Assembly: GCF_006385595.1 (NCBI RefSeq)
Contig: NZ_CP041046.1
Location: 4,479,001-4,543,000, forward strand
DNA: 64,000 nt
Origin: Luteibacter pinisoli
GTDB taxonomy: Bacteria; Pseudomonadota; Gammaproteobacteria; Xanthomonadales; Rhodanobacteraceae
Reading direction: 5' to 3'
Numbering within the stretch: position 1 is the stretch's first letter; each line of letters opens with the position of its first letter. Shown piece after piece: positions 16,736 to 24,612 of the stretch. The notes under the pieces were generated by a model. The model saw only the letters and a program-made list of their open reading frames with translations, was not told the origin of the DNA and did not search any database. The translations under genes were made by a program, and so were the position numbers.

Positions 16736-17770
16736 ATGACCATCCAGCCGCAAGACACCCTGATGTTCCGCGAAGCGCACGAGACCGCCGAGGTCGTCGA
16801 GCGCCAGCTGGCCCATAACGAGGCCGTGATCGGCGCACTCGCCGAGCGCCTGCAGGCGAACCCGCCGCGCATGGTGATCACCTGCGCCCGCGGCAGCTCC
16901 GACCACGCCGCCATGTACGCCAAGTACGTCTTCGAGACCCAGCTCGGCGTGGTCACCGCGTCGGCCTCGCCGTCGGTCACCTCGATCTACCACGCCTCGC
17001 AGCACCTCGATGGCGCGCTGTACGTCGCCGTCTCGCAGTCCGGCAAGAGCCCGGACCTGGTCCGCAACGCCGAGGCCGCCAAGCGCGCCGGCGCCTACGT
17101 GGTCGCCCTGGTCAACGTGGTGGATTCGCCGCTGGCCGCGGTCGCCGACGTCGTCGTGCCGCTGCATGCCGGCCCGGAAACCAGCGTCGCCGCGACCAAG
17201 AGCTACCTCGGCGCGCTGTTCGCCATCCTGCATATCGCTGCCCGCTGGAGCGGCAAGGCGGAGATCGGCGATGCGCTTACCGCGCTGCCGGCGCAGCTGC
17301 GCCAGGGCTGGGAGGCCGACTGGTCGGCGCTCACCGACGGCCTGGTCGATGCGCACAACCTGTTCGTCGTCGGCCGCGGCTTCGGCTTTGCCGGCGCGCT
17401 GGAAGCGGCACTGAAGTTCAAGGAAACCTGCGGCCTGCATGCGGAAGCCTTCAGCGCGGCCGAAGTGAAGCACGGCCCGATGGCCCTGGTCGGCCCGGAT
17501 TTCCCGGTGCTGTTCTTCGCCCAGAACGATGACACGCTGCCGGGCGTGCTCGAGGTCGCCGCCGAATTCCGCAAGCGCGGCGCCAAGGTGTGGATTGCCG
17601 CGCCGGGTGCCACGGGCGAGGGCGTCCTGCCCCTGGTCGCCACCGCGCCGATCGCCGCCGTGCTGGTCACCGTGCAGAGCTTCTACCGCGCCACCGCGGC
17701 CCTCGCGCTCAAGCGCGGCTTCAATCCCGACGTTCCGCCGCACCTCAACAAGGTGACGGAAACCGTCTGA
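16736..17770 (+). CDS. nagB-II: Glucosamine-6-phosphate deaminase, SIS-domain type (NagB-II)
   Basis: Converts glucosamine-6-phosphate to fructose-6-phosphate and ammonia. The 344 residues hold two SIS domains (about 35-170 and 200-330) and lack the glutaminase domain of GlmS. Motifs seen are CARGSSDHAAMYAKY, VAVSQSGKSPDLV, ETSVAATKSYLGALFA and, in the second half, EAFSAAEVKHGPMALV. This non-homologous replacement of classical NagB is known from Shewanella and xanthomonads. It starts 15 bases after nagQ and is followed 26 bases later by nagA, so the three form an operon. Confidence 0.93.
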   Translation: MTIQPQDTLMFREAHETAEVVERQLAHNEAVIGALAERLQANPPRMVITCARGSSDHAAMYAKYVFETQLGVVTASASPSVTSIYHASQHLDGALYVAVSQSGKSPDLVRNAEAAKRAGAYVVALVNVVDSPLAAVADVVVPLHAGPETSVAATKSYLGALFAILHIAARWSGKAEIGDALTALPAQLRQGWEADWSALTDGLVDAHNLFVVGRGFGFAGALEAALKFKETCGLHAEAFSAAEVKHGPMALVGPDFPVLFFAQNDDTLPGVLEVAAEFRKRGAKVWIAAPGATGEGVLPLVATAPIAAVLVTVQSFYRATAALALKRGFNPDVPPHLNKVTETV

Positions 17771-17796
17771 TCCCGATGTCCTCGAAGGAACCCGCC

Positions 17797-18945
17797 ATGA
17801 CCCTCGCCTTCGTCAACGGCCGCGTGCTGACCAACAACGGCTTCCAGACCGGCTTTGCCGTGCTGGTGGAGAACGACACCATCGTCGGCCTCGCGCTGCC
17901 GTCGGACCCGCGCGTGCGCGCCGCGGAGCGGCATGACCTCGGCGGCCGCACGCTGCTGCCGGGCTTCATCGATTGCCAGGTGAACGGCGGTGGCGGCGTG
18001 CTGTTCAACGATGCGCCTACCGTGGAGACGATCCGCGCGATCGGCGAGGCGCACGCGAAATTCGGTACCACCGGCTTCCTGCCCACGCTGATCAGCGACG
18101 ACGCCGAAGTGATGTCGCGCGCCATCGACGCGGTGAACGACGCCGTGGCCCAGGGCGTGCCGGGCGTGCTCGGCGTGCACCTGGAAGGCCCCTTCATCGC
18201 CCCCGAGCGCAAGGGCGTGCATGACCCGGCCAAGTTCCGCATCGCCGGCGCCGATGACATCGCGATGGTGGCGCGCCGCCACGGTGGCGTCACCTTGCTG
18301 ACCCTGGCACCGGAGCGCGTCACCGACGAGGTGCTGAAGGAACTGGTCGACAACGGCGTCATCGTCTGTGCCGGGCATACGGCCGCCAACTACGAGATCA
18401 CCCGTAATGCCCTGGCCATGGGCGTGCGTGGCTTCACCCACCTGTTCAACGCGATGACCCCGTTCACCAGCCGCGAGCCGGGCGTGGTGGGCGCGGCCCT
18501 GGAAGACCAGGCCAGCTGGTGCGGCCTGATCGTCGACGGCCACCACGTGCACCCGGCCTCGCTGCGCGTGGCGATCGCCGCGAAGGCGCGCGAGCGGATG
18601 ATGCTGGTCACCGACGCCATGCCGCCGGTGGGCTCGGATAACCCGAATTTCGTGCTGAAGGGCGAGACCATCACGGCGAAGGACGGCATCTGCCAGACCG
18701 CCGACGGCACCCTGGCCGGCTCGGCGCTGGACATGGCCACCGCGGTGCGGAACACCGTGCACATGGTGGGCGTGCCTTACGACGAGGCCGCGCGCATGGC
18801 GGCGACGTACCCGGCCGCCTTCCTCGGCCTGGGCGCCACCCACGGCCACATCGCCGCCGGCTACCGCGCGGATTTCGTGGTGATGGACGACGCGCAATTC
18901 GTGACCGAAACCTGGATCGGCGGCAAGTGCGTCTACGCTACCTAA
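17797..18945 (+). CDS. nagA: N-acetylglucosamine-6-phosphate deacetylase
   Basis: Deacetylates GlcNAc-6-phosphate, the first committed catabolic step. The 382-residue protein has the amidohydrolase barrel: LLPGFIDCQVNGGGG near residue 55, GVHLEGPFIAPERKGVHD with the metal-binding Glu, CAGHTAANYE and FTHLFNAMTPFTSREPG with the two His ligands, and LVTDAMPP with the catalytic Asp. The ATG at 17797 has AAGGA upstream; a second ATG at 17776 lacks one. It is the last gene of the nag operon and abuts the low-GC island. Confidence 0.96.
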   Translation: MTLAFVNGRVLTNNGFQTGFAVLVENDTIVGLALPSDPRVRAAERHDLGGRTLLPGFIDCQVNGGGGVLFNDAPTVETIRAIGEAHAKFGTTGFLPTLISDDAEVMSRAIDAVNDAVAQGVPGVLGVHLEGPFIAPERKGVHDPAKFRIAGADDIAMVARRHGGVTLLTLAPERVTDEVLKELVDNGVIVCAGHTAANYEITRNALAMGVRGFTHLFNAMTPFTSREPGVVGAALEDQASWCGLIVDGHHVHPASLRVAIAAKARERMMLVTDAMPPVGSDNPNFVLKGETITAKDGICQTADGTLAGSALDMATAVRNTVHMVGVPYDEAARMAATYPAAFLGLGATHGHIAAGYRADFVVMDDAQFVTETWIGGKCVYAT

Positions 18946-19083
18946 CTGGCTCGCCTTCGGCTTCAAGCTAATGACTAAATTCCGTCGCTAGCGAATGCGC
19001 GCCGCCAGCGCATAACACCATCTTAGGCTAGAGATTTTACGAGCGCGGCAACACTCCTCGTTTGCCGCTACACAAGCACTTAG

Positions 19084-20520
19084 CTAGTGACCTGCTCCAA
19101 TCAGCCAAACAACAATCGGCTCCCAACAGAACAGCGCGGTTGCAGTGAGCGCATACACGATGCCCAGGGCGATCATTGCTTTCACGAAAAACTTTCGCCG
19201 ACTAACAATACCTTCGCGCACGACCGTCTCGATCTTCGATTGCGTTAAGTAATTTCGACTCGCACCCAACCAGCGCAAGAGCTCTTGGCGCGTGAGCCTG
19301 AGATCCATGGAATGAAAGGTAATTTGACTCGCGCCAGAGATTAAGAAGTAGCTGCCCAGCACAACGAATAGCCATCCCGCGGCAGAAGAACTCGGCAACT
19401 TGGCGAGCTCATTCGAATCAATCTTACTGAACAGCCCGACACCCAGAAGCAACAATAGAGCGATCGCATCCCTCAGAAACGAACTGAGTAGATCTCTCAC
19501 CTTCGCTGAGTACGTGTCAGCTTGCGCGCGCACATCCTTTAGAACGTCGCGAAGCTCCTTCGCTGAGGCGTCCTTTTTATCCAAAACGAAGATTCGATAT
19601 TTTTCCTTTGCATCTACCACCGCCAAGGAAATCACTCTCCTCACGACGTCAAGCAAGGATTCTCCGTCTCGCTGTTCAAGGCAAACTCGGTCTACCAACA
19701 ATGAATGTCGAGTCTCCTTGTTATCAGAAAATAGCCACGAGATGGCCGCTTGAAGATTGAGTATGTTGTGTAGTGATGGGGCTTCATACTCCCCGTCGGG
19801 AAGAAGTGGAAGCTCGGAGCGACGCCCACCTCGAAGAATAGCGACCTGCTTTCCCTCACGCTCGACAATCTCGCTCGACAGACATAGCAACATTGCTCGC
19901 TCTGCGATCTTTCGAACAGAATCCGCCTGCGGATGATCAAGATCTCCGCGCGTCAGCGCGACGACGCTCGGTGCGAACGATGGTGTGCCGGACGTTAAAT
20001 GAACAAGGCCCGCGACGTCCTCGGTCGAGGGAAACCGTTGCGCATCCTCGACATCAAATCCGATGGGCTGTCTGGAAGATGCGATCACACGAATATTTGG
20101 ACCAGTGACTTGAGCGAGCCCATCCACGACGTGGATCGTTAGCCGGCGCGGCATCGCCGGGCGCTTGTTTGAGATCGTCGGTATGGACTGTAGCCATCGA
20201 TCAAGTGCACCAGGTGACACGAAGAGAAAAACCGAAACCTCGTCTTCGAGCAAACCTAAGGCAGTGATCACCAAGTTCTTGCTAAGTGACAATCGCCAGA
20301 CATCGCCTGCAATCAACGGATTAAGCGGCAAAGAAATATCGATGGTCCCGCCATTTAAGCGCACGCTCGCATCTAAGTTGACAGACGTCGCCTCGCGCAT
20401 GAATGACGCAAGTTCAGCGTACTCAACCTCGGTGCCGGTGGCCGAGACGTGATCGTGCGCCTCCGCTACATCTTGCGACGCGGCTAACAATGATCTCAAG
20501 GATTCGAGCAACGCGTGCAC
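19084..20520 (-). CDS. Unrecognised membrane-anchored protein, second gene of the NA37-like island operon
   Basis: No family was recognised. The 478-residue protein has a large soluble N-terminal part (about residues 1-345), then two hydrophobic segments near 355-400 (containing IALLLLLGVGLFS and GWLFVVLGSYFLISGA), a polar linker rich in Arg/Lys, and a further hydrophobic stretch or hairpin at about 445-475 (ALGIVYALTATALF). The N-terminus therefore probably faces the cytoplasm. The GTG at 20520 is preferred: it starts one base after the TAA of the upstream gene and has GGA or GAGAAG before it. An ATG at 20595 would overlap that gene by 74 bases with no spaced ribosome site. Tight coupling implies a shared function with the NA37-like protein. 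Composition and codon use differ from the flanking genes. Confidence 0.72.
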   Translation of the reverse strand: MHALLESLRSLLAASQDVAEAHDHVSATGTEVEYAELASFMREATSVNLDASVRLNGGTIDISLPLNPLIAGDVWRLSLSKNLVITALGLLEDEVSVFLFVSPGALDRWLQSIPTISNKRPAMPRRLTIHVVDGLAQVTGPNIRVIASSRQPIGFDVEDAQRFPSTEDVAGLVHLTSGTPSFAPSVVALTRGDLDHPQADSVRKIAERAMLLCLSSEIVEREGKQVAILRGGRRSELPLLPDGEYEAPSLHNILNLQAAISWLFSDNKETRHSLLVDRVCLEQRDGESLLDVVRRVISLAVVDAKEKYRIFVLDKKDASAKELRDVLKDVRAQADTYSAKVRDLLSSFLRDAIALLLLLGVGLFSKIDSNELAKLPSSSAAGWLFVVLGSYFLISGASQITFHSMDLRLTRQELLRWLGASRNYLTQSKIETVVREGIVSRRKFFVKAMIALGIVYALTATALFCWEPIVVWLIGAGH

Positions 20521-20521
20521 T

Positions 20522-21613
20522 TTATCCGTTCTTCTCGGTGATGTGGTTGGTCCGAATTGTAATAATTTTGGATCCGGGATTCCCTTCTGGATCATCCTCG
20601 ATCGTCACTCGGGCGTTCTCCTGTGCGCCTTCGTACCGGATCTCGACACCTTCGTCTGTACTGATCCTTGTTGTTCGCACGCTTTTTCGTATCGACTCGG
20701 GCATCGGGGCGAACTCCTGCCCCTGAATTCCCGCTTCTCCGAGCGCGTTCGATAGCGACTCGCGTACTCGTTGCCTACGCTCCGGGCTCCCTGGATCAAC
20801 CACGACCGCTTCGACAAAGGACTCCGAATCGAACGCGTCGCGATCCTTGAAGTATTGAATGGCCCTCTCGTGGTATCGCTGACGGTCCTCGTCCTGAGGC
20901 TTATCGTCATCGGTCAACCCCAGAGTCCACTGTCTCAATACGTCGAATGTTCGCCTTGTTAGAACACTCGCGTCCTCTCTGAGCTCGACCCCGAGAAACG
21001 CTTTAAAAAAGTTCTTCAGATTGGGAGTCGTACCCTCATTTCTTTCTGCTGCGAGGACGTCCCAAGCAAACGTGTCAGACAGATCGATAAGTGCATGTCT
21101 TTGTACTGCGGCCTTGTCTTGTACTAATGCGTCCGCGTACTCACGCATATTCGCGACCGTGCCTGCCGCTCCAGCTCGGAGGTTGTAGGTCATCGCTCGC
21201 TGGTGATCCATCTTAAGGATAAAGACCAGCGGCGTATGACTCCCATCGACCTCCACGGTGGCGATCGCAATCACAACAACACCGGGAGCCATTTGTCTTC
21301 CGCGGTGGTGCTCACTGAAGGCCGCGGCAATATCTTTCGAGGCATCGATAAAGGATCGTTGGTGCTCGAGCATTTCCGAGCAGATACCTCGAAGCGTCTG
21401 CACGCGCCCGGAAAAAACGTACTGTGTACCCGACGCTGCCTGCTGTAACCGCTCTAGAAAAAACGATCGCTGCGATACGGATAGTTGGAGCGGCTCGTCA
21501 AGATAGCGAACGGTCTCCGCTTCATTTCCTGGCTCTAGCACATGAAATACGAGCTGCTGAATTTGGAGCGAATTGAGTTCAGCCGCGCTCAGCTGGCTAA
21601 CTTTCCCTGCCAT
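20522..21613 (-). CDS. NA37/NdpA-like nucleoid-associated protein
   Basis: A 363-residue protein resembling the 37-kDa nucleoid-associated protein family (E. coli YejK/NdpA, PF04245, about 335 residues). Points of resemblance are the order of an N-terminal LQIQQLVFHVLEP strand region, a charged helix before PGVVVIAIATVEVDG, the strand LVFILKMDHQR near residue 137, and the later IDLSDTFAWDVLAAE and LKNFFKAFLGVELRED block. The match was made by eye and is divergent. Known members bind double-stranded DNA. The ATG at 21613 with an AGGGG upstream is preferred over a GTG at 21667. It leads the two-gene island operon; stop and next start are separated by one base. Confidence 0.65.
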   Translation of the reverse strand: MAGKVSQLSAAELNSLQIQQLVFHVLEPGNEAETVRYLDEPLQLSVSQRSFFLERLQQAASGTQYVFSGRVQTLRGICSEMLEHQRSFIDASKDIAAAFSEHHRGRQMAPGVVVIAIATVEVDGSHTPLVFILKMDHQRAMTYNLRAGAAGTVANMREYADALVQDKAAVQRHALIDLSDTFAWDVLAAERNEGTTPNLKNFFKAFLGVELREDASVLTRRTFDVLRQWTLGLTDDDKPQDEDRQRYHERAIQYFKDRDAFDSESFVEAVVVDPGSPERRQRVRESLSNALGEAGIQGQEFAPMPESIRKSVRTTRISTDEGVEIRYEGAQENARVTIEDDPEGNPGSKIITIRTNHITEKNG

Positions 21614-21991
21614 TCCTTCATCCCCTGTTTTTCGTTTCGCGGATATTACCTTTTTGGGCCAGGGCACGTTGAATTATTGAGTGGATTCATCTCATCTCTT
21701 AAGACCGGCCGGACGAGTCGTCTTATATGCATTTACGGCAAGCATTTAAGTTGACACGAACTCCTTACAGCCAGCCCGCTTCCACCGCCGTTGCGGGTAT
21801 GGCCGGTCTCATTCGACACCTCAAACGGCCGCGCTTCTCGACCCGGATTGCCGGTCGCCTGATGTTTGATGCGGCCAATCTGTAATGCGACGGCCGTGCT
21901 TTCTGACCAATTCCATCAAGGGACAGCGACACGTATCTGGGGAGACACTACGGCGCTTTGCTTTCTCCATGGACACTCGCACGGTGTCGAC

Positions 21992-22122
21992 GCGGGGGCG
22001 GGCAGGCCCCTGGGGCCGACATAAGCGGAGGGCCGCCCAACGCCACGATTTTTGCGACACGGAAGCTACGGCCCGGTCCGCAGGTCCGCGTCTGGCGGCC
22101 CCAGGGGCCTGCCCGCCCCCGC
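21992..22122. repeat. 27-bp perfect inverted repeat with 77-bp spacer
   Basis: The arms at 21992-22018 and 22096-22122 are exact reverse complements, entirely GC-rich, and flank a 77-base spacer. The stretch 21771-22170 contains no convincing gene; short open frames over the arms run on both strands and are products of the repeat. It may be a REP/BIME-type element or a remnant of a small mobile element. It lies between the low-GC island and the cobalamin riboswitch. Confidence 0.7.
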
Positions 22123-22172
22123 TCACGCAGCCTCCCGTCCAGCCTCTGCCACCGTTCTCGCCAGTTCACCGC

Positions 22173-22178
22173 TAGAAT
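22173..22178 (+). promoter_or_regulatory. Probable -10 element for the cobalamin riboswitch-btuB transcript
   Basis: TAGAAT lies about seven bases before the first bases of the riboswitch fold, matching five of six positions of the sigma-70 -10 consensus. A good -35 is not evident. Confidence 0.45.
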
Positions 22179-22184
22179 GCCCCC

Positions 22185-22389
22185 GTTCGGGTGTCCACCC
22201 GCCTTCATGGCGGTAAGGATGAAACGGGAAGCCGGTGCGCCGCTGAAGCGGCAAGGCCGGCACTGCCCCCGCAACGGTAAGCCCCAGGGGAACACCCCGT
22301 TCTAACCGGCCTCAGCCACTGCCCCGAACGGGGTGGGAAGGCGCCGGGAGAATCCGCCAACGCGGCAAGGGCGAGTCCGGAGACCGGCC
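22185..22389 (+). promoter_or_regulatory. Cobalamin (B12) riboswitch
   Basis: The aptamer's conserved pieces are present in order: AACGGGAAGCCGGTGCG, then GGCACTGCCCCCGCAACGGTAA, then GCCACTGC, GGGAAGGCG and GCGAGTCCGGAGACCGGCC. These are the known B12-box and surrounding helices. It lies upstream of a BtuB receptor gene, the standard target, and should shut off expression when adenosylcobalamin is bound. Confidence 0.95.
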
Positions 22390-22438
22390 CGAAACACCCC
22401 CTGCGCCAGCCATGGCCGCGGGGGTGGCCCTGTTTCGG
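22389..22438 (+). promoter_or_regulatory. Hairpin directly after the riboswitch, candidate expression platform
   Basis: CCGAAACA (22389-22396) can pair with TGTTTCGG (22431-22438), with an inner CCCCC/GGGGG pairing. No T-run follows, and it ends about 125 bases before the btuB ATG, so a Rho-dependent or antitermination role is more likely than a simple intrinsic terminator. Confidence 0.4.
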
Positions 22439-22562
22439 ACGATTCGCGGCGGGCGGATCCGGACAGCCTCGTGGCTTCCCGCCCGCGCGCCGTTCGTCTC
22501 ATTCCCCCACGACCGTCCTCGGTTTCAAGACTTGCCGCACCGGCGGCACGAGGATGTTCCTG

Positions 22563-24443
22563 ATGAAGAAGACCCTGCTCGCGACGGCCCTGCTGTCGTC
22601 CATCGCCCTGGCGCACGCCGCGGATGCCCCGGAAAACCTGCCCTCCGTGGTGGTGACCGCCAACCGCGCGGCCACCCCGCTGGACGAGGTGCTCGCCCCG
22701 GTCACCGTGATCACCCGCGAGGACATCGAGCGCCTGCAGCCGGTCAGCGTGCAGGACCTGCTCACCGGCCTGCCGGGCGTGGTGATGGCCAATGCCGGTG
22801 GCATCGGCCAGCAGACCTCCATGTTCATGCGCGGCACCAACTCCGCCCACACCCTGGTGCTGATCGACGGCGTGCGCGTGGGCACCGTCGGCGCGGGCAT
22901 CCCGGCCTATGAGCAGATCCCGGTGGAGCAGATCGACCACATCGAAGTCGTCCGCGGCCCGCGTTCCACCCTGTACGGCTCGGACGCCATCGGCGGCGTC
23001 ATCCAGATCTTCACCCGCCACGGCCAGGCTGGCGAAGCACCGACCCCGACGGTGTCGGTCACCGGCGGCAGCCACGGCTACACCGCAGGCCAGGTCGGCG
23101 TTTCCGGCGGCACCACGCACGGCTGGTATAACGCCAGCCTGGGCGGCCAGTACACCGGCGGCATCAATGCGTGCCGCGTCGGCGCGGGCACGGCCTTCAA
23201 GGGCTGCTTCACCGACGAACCGGACCACGACGCCTACCGCACCTACAACGGCGCGCTCTCGGGGGGCTACCGCTGGGACAACGGCACCGAGCTCACCGGC
23301 AGCTGGCTGCGCAGCAAGGGCACCATCGAGTACGACGGTGACTTCCAGAACCTCACCCGTCGCTCGCAGCAGGTGGCCGGCGGCAAGCTCAGCTTCGACG
23401 CCATGGCCGACTGGCGCATGTCGGTGAGCCTGGGCCAGAACCAGGATCGTGCCGACGATTACCTCAACGGCGCGAACAAGACCCTGGACTTCGTGAACTA
23501 CGGCGTGGACAAGGCGCGCGTCGGCTACCTGTATTCCAAGCGCAACCAGGCCGCCTGGCAGAACGACATCACCCTGGCCCCGGGCCAGACCCTGAGCGCC
23601 GGCGTCGATTTCCAGCAGGAGAAGCTGGACAGCGCGACGGATTACCTCAAGGACACCCGCGATAACACCGGCGTGTTCGCGCTGTACCAGGGCGTGTTCG
23701 GCCCGCACGAGATCCAGCTCTCGGCGCGCCACGACCACAACACCCAGTTCGGCAACCACACCACCGGCTCGGCCGCGTACGGTTTCCGCTTCGACAACGG
23801 CATGCGGGTCACCGCGTCGTACGGCAGCGCCTTCCACGCGCCGACGTTCAACGATGAGTACTACCCGTACGGTTCGCCGGTGTCGCTCAAGCCCGAGACC
23901 TCGCGCACCGCCGAGATCGGCCTGAGCGGCCGCCCGGGCATCTGGAACTGGGCGGTGAACGCCTACCAGAGCAAGGTGGACGACCTGATCGGCTACGACG
24001 CGTCCTTCCTGCCGATCAACGTCAGCGAAGCACGCATCCGTGGCCTGGAAGGACAGCTGGGCGCCGACGTGGATGGCTGGCACGTGCGTACCTACCTGAC
24101 CCTGCAGCAGCCGCTGAACCGCGATAGCGGTGACCAGCACGACAACCTGCTGGCCCGCCGCCCGCGTCGCACCGGCCGCGTGGACCTGGACAAGGACCTG
24201 GGCGCGTTCACCCTGGGTGGCTCGGTGTACGCCGCCGGCTACAGCTACGACGACGCGGCCAACAGCACCCGCCTGGGCGGATACACCACGGCCGACCTGC
24301 GCGCCACGTGGCACATCGACAGCGCCTGGAGCGTGCAGGGCCGCGTGGCCAACATCGCCGACAAGCGCTATGAGACGGCGGCGTATTACAACCAGCTGGG
24401 CCGCACCTATTACATGACGGTCCGTTTCTCGCCCGCTATGTAA
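22563..24443 (+). CDS. btuB: BtuB-type TonB-dependent vitamin B12 receptor
   Basis: Outer-membrane transporter of 626 residues for cobalamins. A signal peptide covers residues 1-20 (MKKTLLATALLSSIALAHA), followed by the TonB-box region SVVVTANR, a plug domain (VQDLLTGLPGVVMANAGGIGQQTSMFMRG type) and a beta-barrel ending in YYMTVRFSPAM. The ATG at 22563 has GAGG nine bases upstream; the ATG at 22554 touches the same GAGG and is rejected. The role rests on the cobalamin riboswitch upstream, which also predicts repression by B12. No btuFCD genes follow in the window. Confidence 0.93.
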   Translation: MKKTLLATALLSSIALAHAADAPENLPSVVVTANRAATPLDEVLAPVTVITREDIERLQPVSVQDLLTGLPGVVMANAGGIGQQTSMFMRGTNSAHTLVLIDGVRVGTVGAGIPAYEQIPVEQIDHIEVVRGPRSTLYGSDAIGGVIQIFTRHGQAGEAPTPTVSVTGGSHGYTAGQVGVSGGTTHGWYNASLGGQYTGGINACRVGAGTAFKGCFTDEPDHDAYRTYNGALSGGYRWDNGTELTGSWLRSKGTIEYDGDFQNLTRRSQQVAGGKLSFDAMADWRMSVSLGQNQDRADDYLNGANKTLDFVNYGVDKARVGYLYSKRNQAAWQNDITLAPGQTLSAGVDFQQEKLDSATDYLKDTRDNTGVFALYQGVFGPHEIQLSARHDHNTQFGNHTTGSAAYGFRFDNGMRVTASYGSAFHAPTFNDEYYPYGSPVSLKPETSRTAEIGLSGRPGIWNWAVNAYQSKVDDLIGYDASFLPINVSEARIRGLEGQLGADVDGWHVRTYLTLQQPLNRDSGDQHDNLLARRPRRTGRVDLDKDLGAFTLGGSVYAAGYSYDDAANSTRLGGYTTADLRATWHIDSAWSVQGRVANIADKRYETAAYYNQLGRTYYMTVRFSPAM

Positions 24444-24475
24444 GTACTGACCCAATCGGTTCGCACAGAAAGCCG

Positions 24476-24527
24476 GTTCGGACAGAAATACCTGTCCGAA
24501 CAGGTTTCCCCTGCCTTTCGGCAGGGG
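24476..24527 (+). terminator. Tandem hairpins after btuB
   Basis: Hairpin 1 has a perfect 10-bp stem (GTTCGGACAG at 24476-24485 with CTGTCCGAAC at 24492-24501). Hairpin 2 has CCCCTGCC (24508-24515) with GGCAGGGG (24520-24527) around a TTTC tetraloop. Neither is followed by a clear T-run; they may end or protect the btuB transcript. Confidence 0.45.
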
Positions 24528-24612
24528 CTGACGGACGGCACACGCGACGGAGGCCCCCCGCACGTCATAAAGTGCGCGGCGCGGGGGCGTTCCCGCTGTC
24601 ACAGGATGTGTC

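Larger units (their letters stand above)
18955..21770. mobile_element. Low-GC genomic island carrying two genes of unknown function
   Basis: Base composition drops sharply just after nagA and recovers near 21,770. A sampled 60-base line in the island (19381-19440) has 31 G+C against 45 in a nagA line (18481-18540). The island holds only two genes, both on the minus strand. No integrase, tRNA, direct-repeat boundary or IS was found, so the ends are set by composition only. Acquisition by horizontal transfer is inferred. Confidence 0.6.

Noticed and set aside
18946..19083. tRNA or attachment site at the left edge of the low-GC island
   Set aside because: No cloverleaf or direct repeat shared with the right edge could be found by eye.
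20522..21667. GTG at 21667 as start of the NA37-like gene
   Set aside because: The ATG at 21613 has a better ribosome site, and the extra 18 residues are basic and unlike the family start.
21821..22305. Short open frames on both strands over the 27-bp inverted repeat
   Set aside because: They derive from the GC-rich repeat arms and lack ribosome sites or recognisable sequence.
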